DNA from: Deltaproteobacteria bacterium
GTDB taxonomy: Bacteria; Myxococcota; Kuafuiibacteriia; Kuafuiibacteriales; Kuafuiibacteriaceae
Assembly (NCBI GenBank): GCA_020632995.1
Contig: JACKEN010000026.1
Span: 1 to 64,000 of the forward strand
DNA: 64,000 nucleotides
Direction of reading: 5' to 3'
Both the position numbers and the translations under genes were made by a program. Below, in pieces: positions 52,855-61,295 of this stretch (within the stretch, counting starts at the first letter, position 1; every line of letters starts with the position of its first letter). Under the pieces are notes generated by a model, which made no database searches, was not told where the DNA came from, and saw nothing but the letters and a program-made list of their open reading frames with translations.

Positions 52855-53727
52855 ATGGCTCGCAAGGTGATCGGGGGACTCATCCAGTGCACGAACGCGC
52901 TCAACGACCCGAACGCGACGGTCCCGCAGATCCGGGACGCGATGTTCGAGAAGCACCTGCCGATGATCGAGGAGGCGGGCAAGCGCGGGGTCCAGATCCT
53001 GGGCCTGCAAGAGATCTTCAACGGGCCGTACTTTTGCCCGAGCCAGGACAGCAAGTGGTGTGACATCGCCGAGGAGGTGCCCGGGCCGACGGTGCAGCGC
53101 CTGAGCGAGTACGCCAAGAAGTACAAGATGGCGATGGTCATCCCGGTCTACGAGCGGACCCTGCCCGGCGTGTACTACAACACCGCGGCGGTGGTGGACG
53201 CCGACGGCACCTACCTCGGCAAGTACAGGAAGAACCACATCCCGCAGACCAACGGCTTCTGGGAGAAGTTCTTCTTCAAGCCCGGCAACCTGGGCTACCC
53301 CACGTTCCAGACCCGCTACGCCCGCATCGGCGTGTACATCTGCTACGACCGCCACTTCCCCGAGGGCGCGCGCCTGCTCGGCCTGAACGGGGCGGAGATC
53401 GTGTTCAACCCCTCCGCCACCGTGGCCGGCCTCTCCGAGTACCTGTGGAAGCTCGAGCAGCCCGCCCACGCGGTGGCCAACGGCTACTTCGTCGCCGCCT
53501 CCAACCGGGTGGGGACCGAGGCGCCGTGGAACATCGGCCACTTCTACGGCACCAGCTACTTCGTGGATCCGCGCGGGCAGTTCCTCGCCACCGGCTCCCG
53601 CGAGGAGGATGATCTGGTGATCGCGGAGATGGACCTCGACCAGATCGAGGAGGTCCGGCGGACCTGGCAGTTCTACCGGGACCGCCGGCCCGAGACCTAC
53701 GAGGACATGGTCAAGCAGCTCCCCTGA
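52855..53727 (+). CDS. pydC: Beta-ureidopropionase (nitrilase superfamily)
   Basis: 290 residues. Hydrolyses N-carbamoyl-beta-alanine (from uracil) or N-carbamoyl-beta-aminoisobutyrate (from thymine) to the beta-amino acid, CO2 and ammonia. The catalytic triad of the superfamily is complete: Glu53 (GLQEIFNG), Lys126 (KYRKNHIP) and Cys163 (VYICYDRHFPEG). Also typical are GFWEKFFFKPGN and NPSATVAGLSEYLWKLEQ. The context settles the substrate: dihydropyrimidinase follows 12 bp later, then an aminotransferase and PreT/PreA. N-carbamoylputrescine amidase is the closest alternative by sequence, but no polyamine gene is present. First gene of the operon. Confidence 0.93.
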   Translation: MARKVIGGLIQCTNALNDPNATVPQIRDAMFEKHLPMIEEAGKRGVQILGLQEIFNGPYFCPSQDSKWCDIAEEVPGPTVQRLSEYAKKYKMAMVIPVYERTLPGVYYNTAAVVDADGTYLGKYRKNHIPQTNGFWEKFFFKPGNLGYPTFQTRYARIGVYICYDRHFPEGARLLGLNGAEIVFNPSATVAGLSEYLWKLEQPAHAVANGYFVAASNRVGTEAPWNIGHFYGTSYFVDPRGQFLATGSREEDDLVIAEMDLDQIEEVRRTWQFYRDRRPETYEDMVKQLP

Positions 53728-53739
53728 GGTGAGGTCATC

Positions 53740-55134
53740 ATGAGCATCCTGATCAAGAACGGCCGCGTGATCACCGCGGTCGACGACTACTACGCCGACG
53801 TCTTCATCGACGGCGAGCAGATCGCGCAGATCGGCAAGAACCTCAACGTCCAGGCGGACGAGGTCATCGACGCCACCGATCGCCTGGTGCTGCCCGGCGG
53901 CATCGACCCGCACACCCACATGGACATGCCCTTCGGGGGCACCAACTCCGCCGACGACTTCGAGTCGGGCACGATCGCGGCGGCCTTCGGCGGCACCACC
54001 ACCATCGTGGACTTCGCGATCCAGACCAAGGGCGAGTCCACGATGAAGGGGCTCGACGTCTGGCACGAGAAGGCGGCGGGCCGGGCCACCATCGACTACG
54101 GCTTTCACATGATCATCACGGACATGCCGGACGAGCGGCTGCCCGAGATGCGGCGCCTGGCCGACGAGGGCATCACGTCCTACAAGCTGTTCATGGCCTA
54201 CCCCGGCGTCCTGTACGTGGACGACGGGACGCTCTACCGGACCTTCCGGCAGGCGGGCGAGAACACCACCCGCATCTCGATGCACGCCGAGAACGGCATC
54301 GTCATCGACGAGATCATCAAGGCGGCGGTGAAGGACGGCAAGGTCGCGCCGCGCTGGCACGCCCACACCCGGCCCACCCGCATGGAGGCCGAGGGCGTGC
54401 ACCGCGCCATCGCGATCGCCGAGGTGGCGAAGGTGCCGCTCTACATCGTGCACCTGTCGTGCTCGGACGCGCTCGAGGAGGTGAAGCGGGGTCGTGCAAG
54501 GGGCGTTGACGTCATCGCCGAGACCTGCCCGCAGTACCTGTTCCTCGACCAGAGCTACTACGACAAGGAGGGCTTCGAGGGGGCGAAGTGGGTGATGACC
54601 CCGGCCCTCCGCGAGGAGTGGAACCAGGACGCGCTGTGGCAGGGGCTGCAGTTCCGCGACCTCGAGACCATCGCCACCGACCACTGCCCCTTCTGCTTCA
54701 AGGAGCAGAAGGAGCTGGGCCTGGACTCCTTCACCAAGATCCCCAACGGCGCCCCCGGGGTCGAGAACCGGATGAGCCTGGTCTACAACGGCGGGGTGGT
54801 GAAGGGCCGCATCGACCTCAACCGCTTCGTGGAGCTCACCAGCACCGCGGCGGCCAAGGCCTTCGGCATGTTCCCCAAGAAGGGCACCATCGCGGTGGGG
54901 TCCGACGCGGACATCGTGATCTTCGACCCGGAGCGCAAGGAGACCATCGGCGTCAACAACCCTTGCACGCACCACATGAAGGTGGACTACAGCGCGTACG
55001 AGGGCTTCGAGGTCCAGGGCTTCACGGAGACCGTGTTGTCCCGGGGCCGGGTGATCATCCGGAAGAACAGCCTCGAGACCAAGGGCGGCGGCCAGTTCAT
55101 CAAGCGGGCCTGCACCGGCGAGCTGCTTCGCTGA
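53740..55134 (+). CDS. pydB: Dihydropyrimidinase
   Basis: 464 residues. A cyclic amidohydrolase that opens 5,6-dihydrouracil or dihydrothymine to the N-carbamoyl-beta-amino acid. All metal ligands are visible: His58 and His60 (DPHTHMDMP), carboxylated Lys149 (SYKLFMAYPG), His182 (SMHAENG), His238 (YIVHLSCSDA) and Asp314 (ATDHCPFC). The start is typical (ILIKNGRVITAVDD). The ending CTGELLR is compact, and length is normal for a bacterial enzyme. D-hydantoinase activity is common in this family, but the operon points to pyrimidine catabolism. Spacing of 12 bp before and 11 bp after shows a single transcript. Confidence 0.95.
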   Translation: MSILIKNGRVITAVDDYYADVFIDGEQIAQIGKNLNVQADEVIDATDRLVLPGGIDPHTHMDMPFGGTNSADDFESGTIAAAFGGTTTIVDFAIQTKGESTMKGLDVWHEKAAGRATIDYGFHMIITDMPDERLPEMRRLADEGITSYKLFMAYPGVLYVDDGTLYRTFRQAGENTTRISMHAENGIVIDEIIKAAVKDGKVAPRWHAHTRPTRMEAEGVHRAIAIAEVAKVPLYIVHLSCSDALEEVKRGRARGVDVIAETCPQYLFLDQSYYDKEGFEGAKWVMTPALREEWNQDALWQGLQFRDLETIATDHCPFCFKEQKELGLDSFTKIPNGAPGVENRMSLVYNGGVVKGRIDLNRFVELTSTAAAKAFGMFPKKGTIAVGSDADIVIFDPERKETIGVNNPCTHHMKVDYSAYEGFEVQGFTETVLSRGRVIIRKNSLETKGGGQFIKRACTGELLR

Positions 55135-55145
55135 GGAGGACGGAC

Positions 55146-56441
55146 ATGGATAGCAAAGAAGTTCGACAGAAGCACAAGGATCACCTCTTCCCCTCCGTGG
55201 CCAACTTCTACTCGGAGTCGGCGGTGCTCTACGAGGGCAAGGGCTCGCGCATCCGGGATCTCGACGGGAACGACTACCTGGACTTCTTCGGGGGCATCCT
55301 CACGGTCAGCGTGGGGCACGCGAACCCCGAGGTGAACGAGGCGGTGGTGGCCCAGCTGGGGCGGCTGTCGCACGTGTCGACCCTCTACCCCACGGTGCCG
55401 ATCGTGGAGCTGGCGGCCAAGCTGGCCGAGATCACCCCCGGGAAGCTGGACCAGTGCTTCTTCACCGCCTCGGGCACCGAGGCGGACGAGACCGCGTACA
55501 TGATGGCCCAGCTCCACACCGGCAACCAGGAGCTGGTGGCGCTGCGCCACGGCTACTCGGGCCGGTCGCTGTTGGCCCAGTCGCTCACCGCGCACTCCAG
55601 CTACCGCGCGCTGAGCACCCAGGTGGCGGCGATCAAGCACGCGGCGGCGCCGTACTGCTACCGGTGCCCCTTCAAGCTCGAGTACCCGTCCTGCGGGGTG
55701 GCCTGCGCCCACGACGTCGATGAGCTGATCCGCACCACCACCACCGGCAAGATCGCGGGCATGCTGGCCGAGCCCATCCTCGGGGTGGGCGGCTTCGTGG
55801 TCCCGCCGAAGGAGTACTTCCAGATCGTCTCCGACATCGTGCGCAAGTACGGCGGCGTGTTCATCGCGGACGAGGTGCAGACCGGCTTCGGGCGCACCGG
55901 GAAGATGTGGGGCATCGAGCAGTTCGGGGTGGAGCCCGACATGATGACCATGGCGAAGGGCATCGCCAACGGGCTCCCGCTCGCCGCGGTGGTCACCACC
56001 ACCGAGATCGCGTCGGCCATGAAGAAGGGGACGATCTCCACCTTCGGCGGCAACCCGGTGAGCTGCGCGGCCTCGCTCAAGACGATCGAGATCATCGAGC
56101 GCGACGAGCTGGCCAAGAACGCGGAGGCCCGGGGGGCCGAGCTGCGCGAGGGCCTGCTCGCCCTGAAGGCCAAGCACAAGATCATCGGCGACGTGCGCGG
56201 CATGGGCCTCATGCTGGGCATCGAGCTGGTGATGGACGAGCCGGGCGGCGATCGCACCCCGAACCCGGCGGCCCTGGGTGTGCTCCTCGAGGAGACCAGG
56301 AAGCGCGGCCTCCTCATCGGCAAGGGCGGCCTGTACGGCAACACCGTGCGGTGCTCGCCCGCGCTCAACATCGAGGCGAGCGACGTGAAGGAGGCGCTCG
56401 AGAAGCTGGGCGCCGCCTTCGCCGCGGTGGAGGCGCGGTAG
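55146..56441 (+). CDS. Class III aminotransferase, probably for beta-alanine
   Basis: 431 residues from ATG 55146 with AGGAGG upstream. PLP-dependent fold type I: GTEADETAYMMAQ, HGYSGRS, the cofactor Asp in FIADEVQTGFGRTG, and the Schiff-base Lys271 in MTMAKGIANGLPL, with FGGNPVSCAA after it. Two CxxC-like pairs (YCYRCPF, YPSCGVAC) lie at about 165-180, as in AGXT2-like enzymes. In this operon the likely substrate is beta-alanine or beta-aminoisobutyrate, giving malonate or methylmalonate semialdehyde. 4-aminobutyrate or ornithine use cannot be excluded from sequence. Its stop TAG shares the G with the next GTG. Confidence 0.88.
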   Translation: MDSKEVRQKHKDHLFPSVANFYSESAVLYEGKGSRIRDLDGNDYLDFFGGILTVSVGHANPEVNEAVVAQLGRLSHVSTLYPTVPIVELAAKLAEITPGKLDQCFFTASGTEADETAYMMAQLHTGNQELVALRHGYSGRSLLAQSLTAHSSYRALSTQVAAIKHAAAPYCYRCPFKLEYPSCGVACAHDVDELIRTTTTGKIAGMLAEPILGVGGFVVPPKEYFQIVSDIVRKYGGVFIADEVQTGFGRTGKMWGIEQFGVEPDMMTMAKGIANGLPLAAVVTTTEIASAMKKGTISTFGGNPVSCAASLKTIEIIERDELAKNAEARGAELREGLLALKAKHKIIGDVRGMGLMLGIELVMDEPGGDRTPNPAALGVLLEETRKRGLLIGKGGLYGNTVRCSPALNIEASDVKEALEKLGAAFAAVEAR

Positions 56442-57784
56442 TGAGCGTCTTCTCGTTGCCCGAGCAGCGCCTGGAGCGGGCGCTCGCCGACAAGAAGCCC
56501 CTCTACACCCACGCGGAGGCGGTGGCCGAGGCGAACCGGTGTCTGTACTGCGCGGACGCGCCTTGCATCAAGGCGTGCCCGACCGGCATCGACATCCCGA
56601 CCTTCATCCACAAGATCCAGACGGACAACGTGAAGGGCGCGGCGCGCACGATCTTCGAGTCCAACCTGTTGGGCTACTCCTGCGCCCGGGTCTGCCCGGT
56701 GGAGGTGCTCTGCGCGGGCGACTGCGTCTACAACCACTGGGGCCGCCCGCCGATCCAGATCGGGCGGCTCCAGCGGTACGCGACCGAGGTGGCGCTCGCG
56801 GACGACCCGACGCTGGTGTCGAAGAAGGGCGCCGCGCCCACCGGCCGCAAGGTGGCCTGCGTGGGGGCGGGGCCGGCCTCGCTCGCCTGCGCCGGCCACC
56901 TCGCGCTGCTCGGTCACAGCGTGACGCTGTTCGAGAAGAAGGACCTCCCCGGGGGCCTCAACACCCTCGGGATCGCGCCCTACAAGCTCCAGGCCGAGGA
57001 CGCCCTGGCCGAGATCCGCTTCATCCTGGAGCTGGGGGACATCACCCTCATGACCGGGGTCGGGGTGGTGGAGGGCGAGAGCAACGACGGCGAGGTCTCG
57101 GCCGCAGATCTGCTGGCCGACTTCGACGCGGTGTTCGTCGGCATCGGCCTGGGCCCCGACACCTTCCTCGACATCCCGGGCGAGGACGGCACCCGGGTGG
57201 TGGGCGCGACCCGGTACATCGAGCGCCTCAAGAGCGACCCCGACCTGAGCCTGAAGGGCATCAAGACGGTCGCGGTGGTCGGCGGCGGCAACACCGCGAT
57301 CGACGTGGCGCGGGAGATGGCGCTCCTCGGGGTCCCCGAGGTGGTGATGGTGTACCGCGGCACCGGATCCCAGATGCCGGGCTACGCGCACGAGATGCAC
57401 GGGGCCCGGACGGAGGGGGTGCGCCTGCTCGAGAACCGGCAGCCGGTGCGCATCGTCCGCGATGAGCAAGGCGAGCTGCTCGGCCTCGAGGTCCAGAGGA
57501 TGAAGGACAAGCGGCCGGTGACCGGGGCCTTCGAGGTGATCCCGGTGGATCTGGTGGCGATGGCCATCGGTCAATCCAGGTTGACGGGCCTCGCCGCCGC
57601 CTTCGGCGGGGTGGCGGTCGACGCCAAGGGGCGGGTGGTGGTCGATCCGGCCACCTGCGGCACCGGCAACCCGAAGGTCTACGCGGGTGGTGACTGCGTC
57701 AACGGCGGCAAAGAAGTGGTGAACGCCGCCCAGCACGGCAAGCTGGCCGCCATGGCCATGCACGCGGCGTTCGCCGCCAAGTGA
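56441..57784 (+). CDS. preT: Dihydropyrimidine dehydrogenase (NAD+) subunit PreT
   Basis: 447 residues from GTG 56441, overlapping the previous stop by one base. The N-terminal Fe-S domain has Cys34, Cys37, Cys42, Cys46 and Cys81, Cys85, Cys91, Cys95. Then come an FAD-binding motif (CVGAGPASLACAGHLALLG), a GGLNTLGI region and an NAD(P)-binding motif (VAVVGGGNTAIDVA), ending YAGGDCVNGGKEVVNAAQHG as in GltD-like flavoproteins. It takes electrons from NAD(P)H and passes them to PreA, which reduces uracil or thymine to the dihydro form. The next gene starts 14 bp later. Adjacent PreA settles the choice against a glutamate synthase small subunit. Confidence 0.93.
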   Translation: MSVFSLPEQRLERALADKKPLYTHAEAVAEANRCLYCADAPCIKACPTGIDIPTFIHKIQTDNVKGAARTIFESNLLGYSCARVCPVEVLCAGDCVYNHWGRPPIQIGRLQRYATEVALADDPTLVSKKGAAPTGRKVACVGAGPASLACAGHLALLGHSVTLFEKKDLPGGLNTLGIAPYKLQAEDALAEIRFILELGDITLMTGVGVVEGESNDGEVSAADLLADFDAVFVGIGLGPDTFLDIPGEDGTRVVGATRYIERLKSDPDLSLKGIKTVAVVGGGNTAIDVAREMALLGVPEVVMVYRGTGSQMPGYAHEMHGARTEGVRLLENRQPVRIVRDEQGELLGLEVQRMKDKRPVTGAFEVIPVDLVAMAIGQSRLTGLAAAFGGVAVDAKGRVVVDPATCGTGNPKVYAGGDCVNGGKEVVNAAQHGKLAAMAMHAAFAAK

Positions 57785-57798
57785 GGAGAGCGCCCGAG

Positions 57799-59175
57799 AT
57801 GGCCGACCTGAGCATCGACTTCTGCGGGATCAAGAGCCCGAACCCCTTCTGGCTGGCCTCTGCGCCGCCCACCAACACCGGCGCCCAGGTCATGCGGGCC
57901 TTCGACGCCGGGTGGGGCGGGGCGGTGTGGAAGACGCTGGGCAACCCCATCGTCAACGTGTCCAGCCGCTTCGGCGGGGTGGACTACGGCAACACCCGCA
58001 TGATGGGCCTCAACAACATCGAGCTGATCACCGACCGCCCCCTCGAGGTGAACCTCCGCGAGATGGCGGAGGTGAAGAAGCGCTACCCCAAGCACGTCCT
58101 GGTGGCCTCGCTGATGGTCGACACCCGCGAGGAGTGGCACGAGATCATCAAGAAGGTGGAGGACGTGGGCTGTGACGCCCTCGAGCTCAACTTCGGCTGC
58201 CCCCACGGCATGTGCGAGCGCGGCATGGGCTCGGCGGTGGGGGCGGAGCCCAAGGTGCTCGAGAAGCTCACCGGCTGGGTGCTCGAGGTGGCGAAGACCC
58301 CGGTCATCGTGAAGCTGACGCCCAACGTCGGCGACATCACGGTGCCGGCGGAGGCCGCGCACCGGGCCGGCGCCCACGCGGTGAGCCTCATCAACACGGT
58401 GAAGAGCATCATCGGGGTCGACCTCGATCGCATGGTGCCGGTGCCGCAGGTGGGCGGCGCCTCCACCAACGGCGGCTACTGCGGCCCGGCGGTGAAGCCG
58501 ATCGCGCTCCACCTGTTGGGGCAGACCGCGAAGGTCTTCGATCGCCCGATCAGCGGCATCGGCGGCATCTCGAACTGGCGGGACGCGGCGGAGTTCATCG
58601 CCCTCGGCTCCACCACCGTCCAGGTGTGCACCGCGGTGATGCACTACGGCTACCGCATCGTCGAGGACATGATCGAGGGGCTCTCGGACTTCCTCGACGG
58701 CCGCGGGATGAAGAGCGTCTCGGAGCTGGTGGGCGCCGCGGTGCCCCAGTACAAGGACTGGGGCGACCTCGACCTCAACCACCACGTGGTGGCGGAGATC
58801 GACCCCGCGAAGTGCATCGGCTGTCAGCTCTGCTTCGTGGCCTGCATGGACGGCTCGCACCAGTGCATCCACATCCCGGGCATGAGCGACGACGAGAAGC
58901 GGGCCCGGGGCCACGTGGCGTTCCCCACCGCGGTGCCGGACCGCCCGGTGGTGGCGGCGGGCGGCACGCCGGGCGCGCGCGTCCCGTGGGTGCACGAGGA
59001 GGAGTGCGTGGGCTGCAACCTCTGCCAGCTGGTGTGCCCGGTGGAGGGCTGCATCTCGATGGTGGAGCAGAGGAAGGCGGGCGAGGTCGTGACCTGGAAC
59101 GACCGCATGCGCGCGGGTGAGGACTTCGTGCCGGGCGGCCTCGACGCGACGAAGAAGGCCCGGGGCATCGAGTAG
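57799..59175 (+). CDS. preA: Dihydropyrimidine dehydrogenase (NAD+) catalytic subunit PreA
   Basis: 458 residues from ATG 57799 with AGGAG upstream. FMN barrel of the dihydroorotate dehydrogenase type: NPFWLASAPPTNTG, VKLTPNVGDI, GISNWRDAAEFIALGSTTVQ. Two C-terminal 4Fe-4S clusters: Cys339/342/345/349 and Cys403/406/409/413. It reduces the pyrimidine ring using electrons from PreT. In the mammalian enzyme the active-site loop carries a Cys in GLACGQDP; here that position is Val147 (GSAVGAEP), with another Cys at 139 (GMCERGMG). Last gene of the operon; the convergent lipoprotein gene stops 15 bp away. Confidence 0.95.
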   Translation: MADLSIDFCGIKSPNPFWLASAPPTNTGAQVMRAFDAGWGGAVWKTLGNPIVNVSSRFGGVDYGNTRMMGLNNIELITDRPLEVNLREMAEVKKRYPKHVLVASLMVDTREEWHEIIKKVEDVGCDALELNFGCPHGMCERGMGSAVGAEPKVLEKLTGWVLEVAKTPVIVKLTPNVGDITVPAEAAHRAGAHAVSLINTVKSIIGVDLDRMVPVPQVGGASTNGGYCGPAVKPIALHLLGQTAKVFDRPISGIGGISNWRDAAEFIALGSTTVQVCTAVMHYGYRIVEDMIEGLSDFLDGRGMKSVSELVGAAVPQYKDWGDLDLNHHVVAEIDPAKCIGCQLCFVACMDGSHQCIHIPGMSDDEKRARGHVAFPTAVPDRPVVAAGGTPGARVPWVHEEECVGCNLCQLVCPVEGCISMVEQRKAGEVVTWNDRMRAGEDFVPGGLDATKKARGIE

Positions 59176-59189
59176 CGCAGGTCAGGTTG

Positions 59190-60137
59190 CTATTCCTCCG
59201 CGCGGCGGAACGTCACGTAGTCGTTGGCGCGCGGGCTGAAGAGCTGGAACGAGTTCACCGGGACCTGCAGCTGCAGGAGGGCCTCGCCGGTGTGGAAGCC
59301 GACCTTGAACTCCTTCGAGTACGCGGGCCAGGCCTCCTCGATGAGGTTACCCGAGTCCACCACGCGCCCGCCGTGCCGCAGCTCCCAGTAGCCCTCGCCG
59401 TTGATGCGGAGGTCCTCGACGTAGGTGTCCTCGCCCACCGTCCACGAGGCCTCCCACGCGCCCTCCAGGAAGCGCGCGGCGGGCAGCGTCGCGACCAGGG
59501 CGAGGAAGGTGCCGTTCTCGGCCAGGCGCCCGCCCTCCCAGACGTTGCATGCCCACTCCTGGTTGGTGCCGGAGCTGTTGGGGCCGCCCACGCAGACCCG
59601 CAGGTGGAGCGCCCCCGCGGCGACGGTGAAGGTGCGGTAGTCCTCGATGTCGATGCGGTCGCCCGCCTCGAGCACGTCCACCCAGCTCACCTGCACCGAG
59701 ACCACCGGGAACTGGGACACGTTCTGCACGGTCACGAACCCCACCGGGTCGACGTCGAGGATGAAGCGCTGGGGGGCCCGGGACACCGTGAGGTCGTTCG
59801 CCTGCAGGTAGAGGTAGCCGGAGAGGGTCGCGTCGGACGGGATGGTCACCTGCATCTCGGTGTCGTTGATCACGTCGCCGCCCAGCGTGGCGAAGTCGCA
59901 GCCCTGGCTGAAGTCGCCATAGGCGACGTTGTGGATCGTGGGGTCGAGGCGGTTGAAGCCCTTCCCGCGGAGGGTCACGGTGGTGCCCGGCTCGCCGTGG
60001 CTGGGGCTGATGCTCGTGAGCTGGGGCAGCGCGCTGTTGGGCTCGGGGTCGTGATCGCAGGGGGTGAGCTCCCCGCCTCCGCATGCGGGCGCGACGACGA
60101 TGGCGGTGAGCAGGGTGACGAGCTGCAGGCGACGCAT
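59190..60137 (-). CDS. Lipoprotein with IPT/TIG domain
   Basis: 315 residues from ATG 60137. The signal peptide ends VVAPAC (lipid Cys19). An IPT/TIG Ig-like domain follows (LTSISPSHGEPGTTVTLRGK, GFNRLDP, VINDTEMQVTIPSD), then strand-rich regions of unknown type with a Trp-rich end (AWEASWTVGEDTYVEDLRIN). Such lipoproteins bind partners at the surface. The message has a strong GGAGGT ribosome site that can pair with CCTCC just upstream. Convergent with preA. Confidence 0.82.
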   Translation of the reverse strand: MRRLQLVTLLTAIVVAPACGGGELTPCDHDPEPNSALPQLTSISPSHGEPGTTVTLRGKGFNRLDPTIHNVAYGDFSQGCDFATLGGDVINDTEMQVTIPSDATLSGYLYLQANDLTVSRAPQRFILDVDPVGFVTVQNVSQFPVVSVQVSWVDVLEAGDRIDIEDYRTFTVAAGALHLRVCVGGPNSSGTNQEWACNVWEGGRLAENGTFLALVATLPAARFLEGAWEASWTVGEDTYVEDLRINGEGYWELRHGGRVVDSGNLIEEAWPAYSKEFKVGFHTGEALLQLQVPVNSFQLFSPRANDYVTFRRAEE

Positions 60138-60144
60138 TTTCCAG

Positions 60145-60160
60145 ACCTCCTGAAGGAGGC
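60145..60160 (-). promoter_or_regulatory. Hairpin that can hide the lipoprotein ribosome site
   Basis: On the minus strand the leader reads CCTCC-TTCA-GGAGG-T, 7 bp before the ATG at 60137. The Shine-Dalgarno GGAGG is the 3' arm of a perfect 5-bp stem with a 4-base loop, so it could be masked in the folded RNA. Confidence 0.45.
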
Positions 60161-60309
60161 AGAGGACTGCCCGGTGGCGCGCTATCGAGAGCGGCCAGTC
60201 TGAGAACCTCTACCTTTTCGCTTCGTTGTCCGGTATCGGGTGCCGTCGCCGGCGGTTGCGAAAAAAGTTGGGTGAGCGGGGCGACCCGCCGGAGTAGGGA
60301 GTCGTGGCG

Positions 60310-61284
60310 ATGGGGGCCGAGCAGATCCAGGCGTCGATCCTCGCAGCCCGGGACCGCCGGACCGCCCGCGGTCCCCTGCCCGACGCCTGCCGTCTATTGA
60401 ATGGACCAGCGGACGGCGCCCCGCCCGGCCTCACCCTGGATCGCTACGATCGTTGGCTGGTGATGACCGCCCGGGCCGCGGTACCGGCAGGAGAGGTGAC
60501 CGCGTGGAGCGCGGCGGCGTTCGAGGCCCTGGGGGCGGAGGGCCTGGTGCTCAAGACCCTCGAGACCCGCGCGGTCGACAGCTCGAGCCGCGTTTTGTTC
60601 GGCGAAGTGCCCGGCGAGCGGGTGCCGGTGCGGGAGGCGGACGCGACCCTGCTGTGCGCCCTCGACGACGGGGTGCAGACCGGCCTCTTCCTGGACCACC
60701 GGGAGACCCGGATCCGGGCGAGGGACTTCGCGGCGGGGGTCGAGGTCTTGAACCTGTTCTCCTACACCTGCGCCTTCTCCGTACATGCCGCGTTGGCCGG
60801 CGCGACCCGGATCACCAGCGTCGACGTGAGCCGGCGCGCGCTGGACTGGGGCCGAGACAACATGACCGCGTCGGGGCTCGATCCCGATCGCCACCGCTGG
60901 TTCGCCGATGACGTGGTGCGCCACGTCGGTCGCGGCGCGCCCAAGACCTACGGGTTGGTGGTCCTCGACCCGCCGGTGTTCGGGCGGGCGAAGGGGCGCA
61001 CCTTCTCGCTCGTCGCGGACCTCCCGGCGCTGTTGGACGGGGCGATCCGCAAGCTGGTGGACGGTGGAGTGTTGGTCTTCTCGACCCACCACCAGGCGCT
61101 CGAGGACGCCGCCCTGGTGGGCGCGGCGCAGGGCGCGGCGGCCCGCGACGGCCGCCGGGTGGTGGTGGTGGAGCGCATGGGGCTGCCCTGGGACCACCCG
61201 GTGGAGGCGGCGTCGTTGGGTCGCGCCGAGACGGACCGCGGCGATTACCTGAAGACCCTTGTGCTGCGGGTTGAGGGCAAGTAG
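60310..61284 (+). CDS. Class I SAM methyltransferase, RlmI-like (rRNA large subunit)
   Basis: About 324 residues from ATG 60310 (GGGAG 9 bp upstream; GTG 60304 is possible). Resembles the C-terminal part of RlmI/RlmK-type methyltransferases: PDACRLLNGPADGAPPGLTLD, DGVQTGLFLDHRETR, the SAM motif VLNLFSYTCAFSVHAALAGA, TSVDVSRRALDWGRDN and the catalytic-type LDPPVFGRAKGRTF. STHHQALEDA replaces the usual SCS motif, so methyl transfer to cytosine C5 by that Cys is unlikely, and guanine N2/N7 or another target is possible. No PUA domain is evident at the short N-terminus. It is followed closely by the TPR/helix gene and may be co-transcribed. Confidence 0.87.
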   Translation: MGAEQIQASILAARDRRTARGPLPDACRLLNGPADGAPPGLTLDRYDRWLVMTARAAVPAGEVTAWSAAAFEALGAEGLVLKTLETRAVDSSSRVLFGEVPGERVPVREADATLLCALDDGVQTGLFLDHRETRIRARDFAAGVEVLNLFSYTCAFSVHAALAGATRITSVDVSRRALDWGRDNMTASGLDPDRHRWFADDVVRHVGRGAPKTYGLVVLDPPVFGRAKGRTFSLVADLPALLDGAIRKLVDGGVLVFSTHHQALEDAALVGAAQGAAARDGRRVVVVERMGLPWDHPVEAASLGRAETDRGDYLKTLVLRVEGK

Positions 61285-61295
61285 ACCCCGAAGGT

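Noticed and set aside
60256..60268. A-run before the methyltransferase as an intrinsic terminator
   Set aside because: No stem next to it in the needed orientation and no minus-strand gene ends there.
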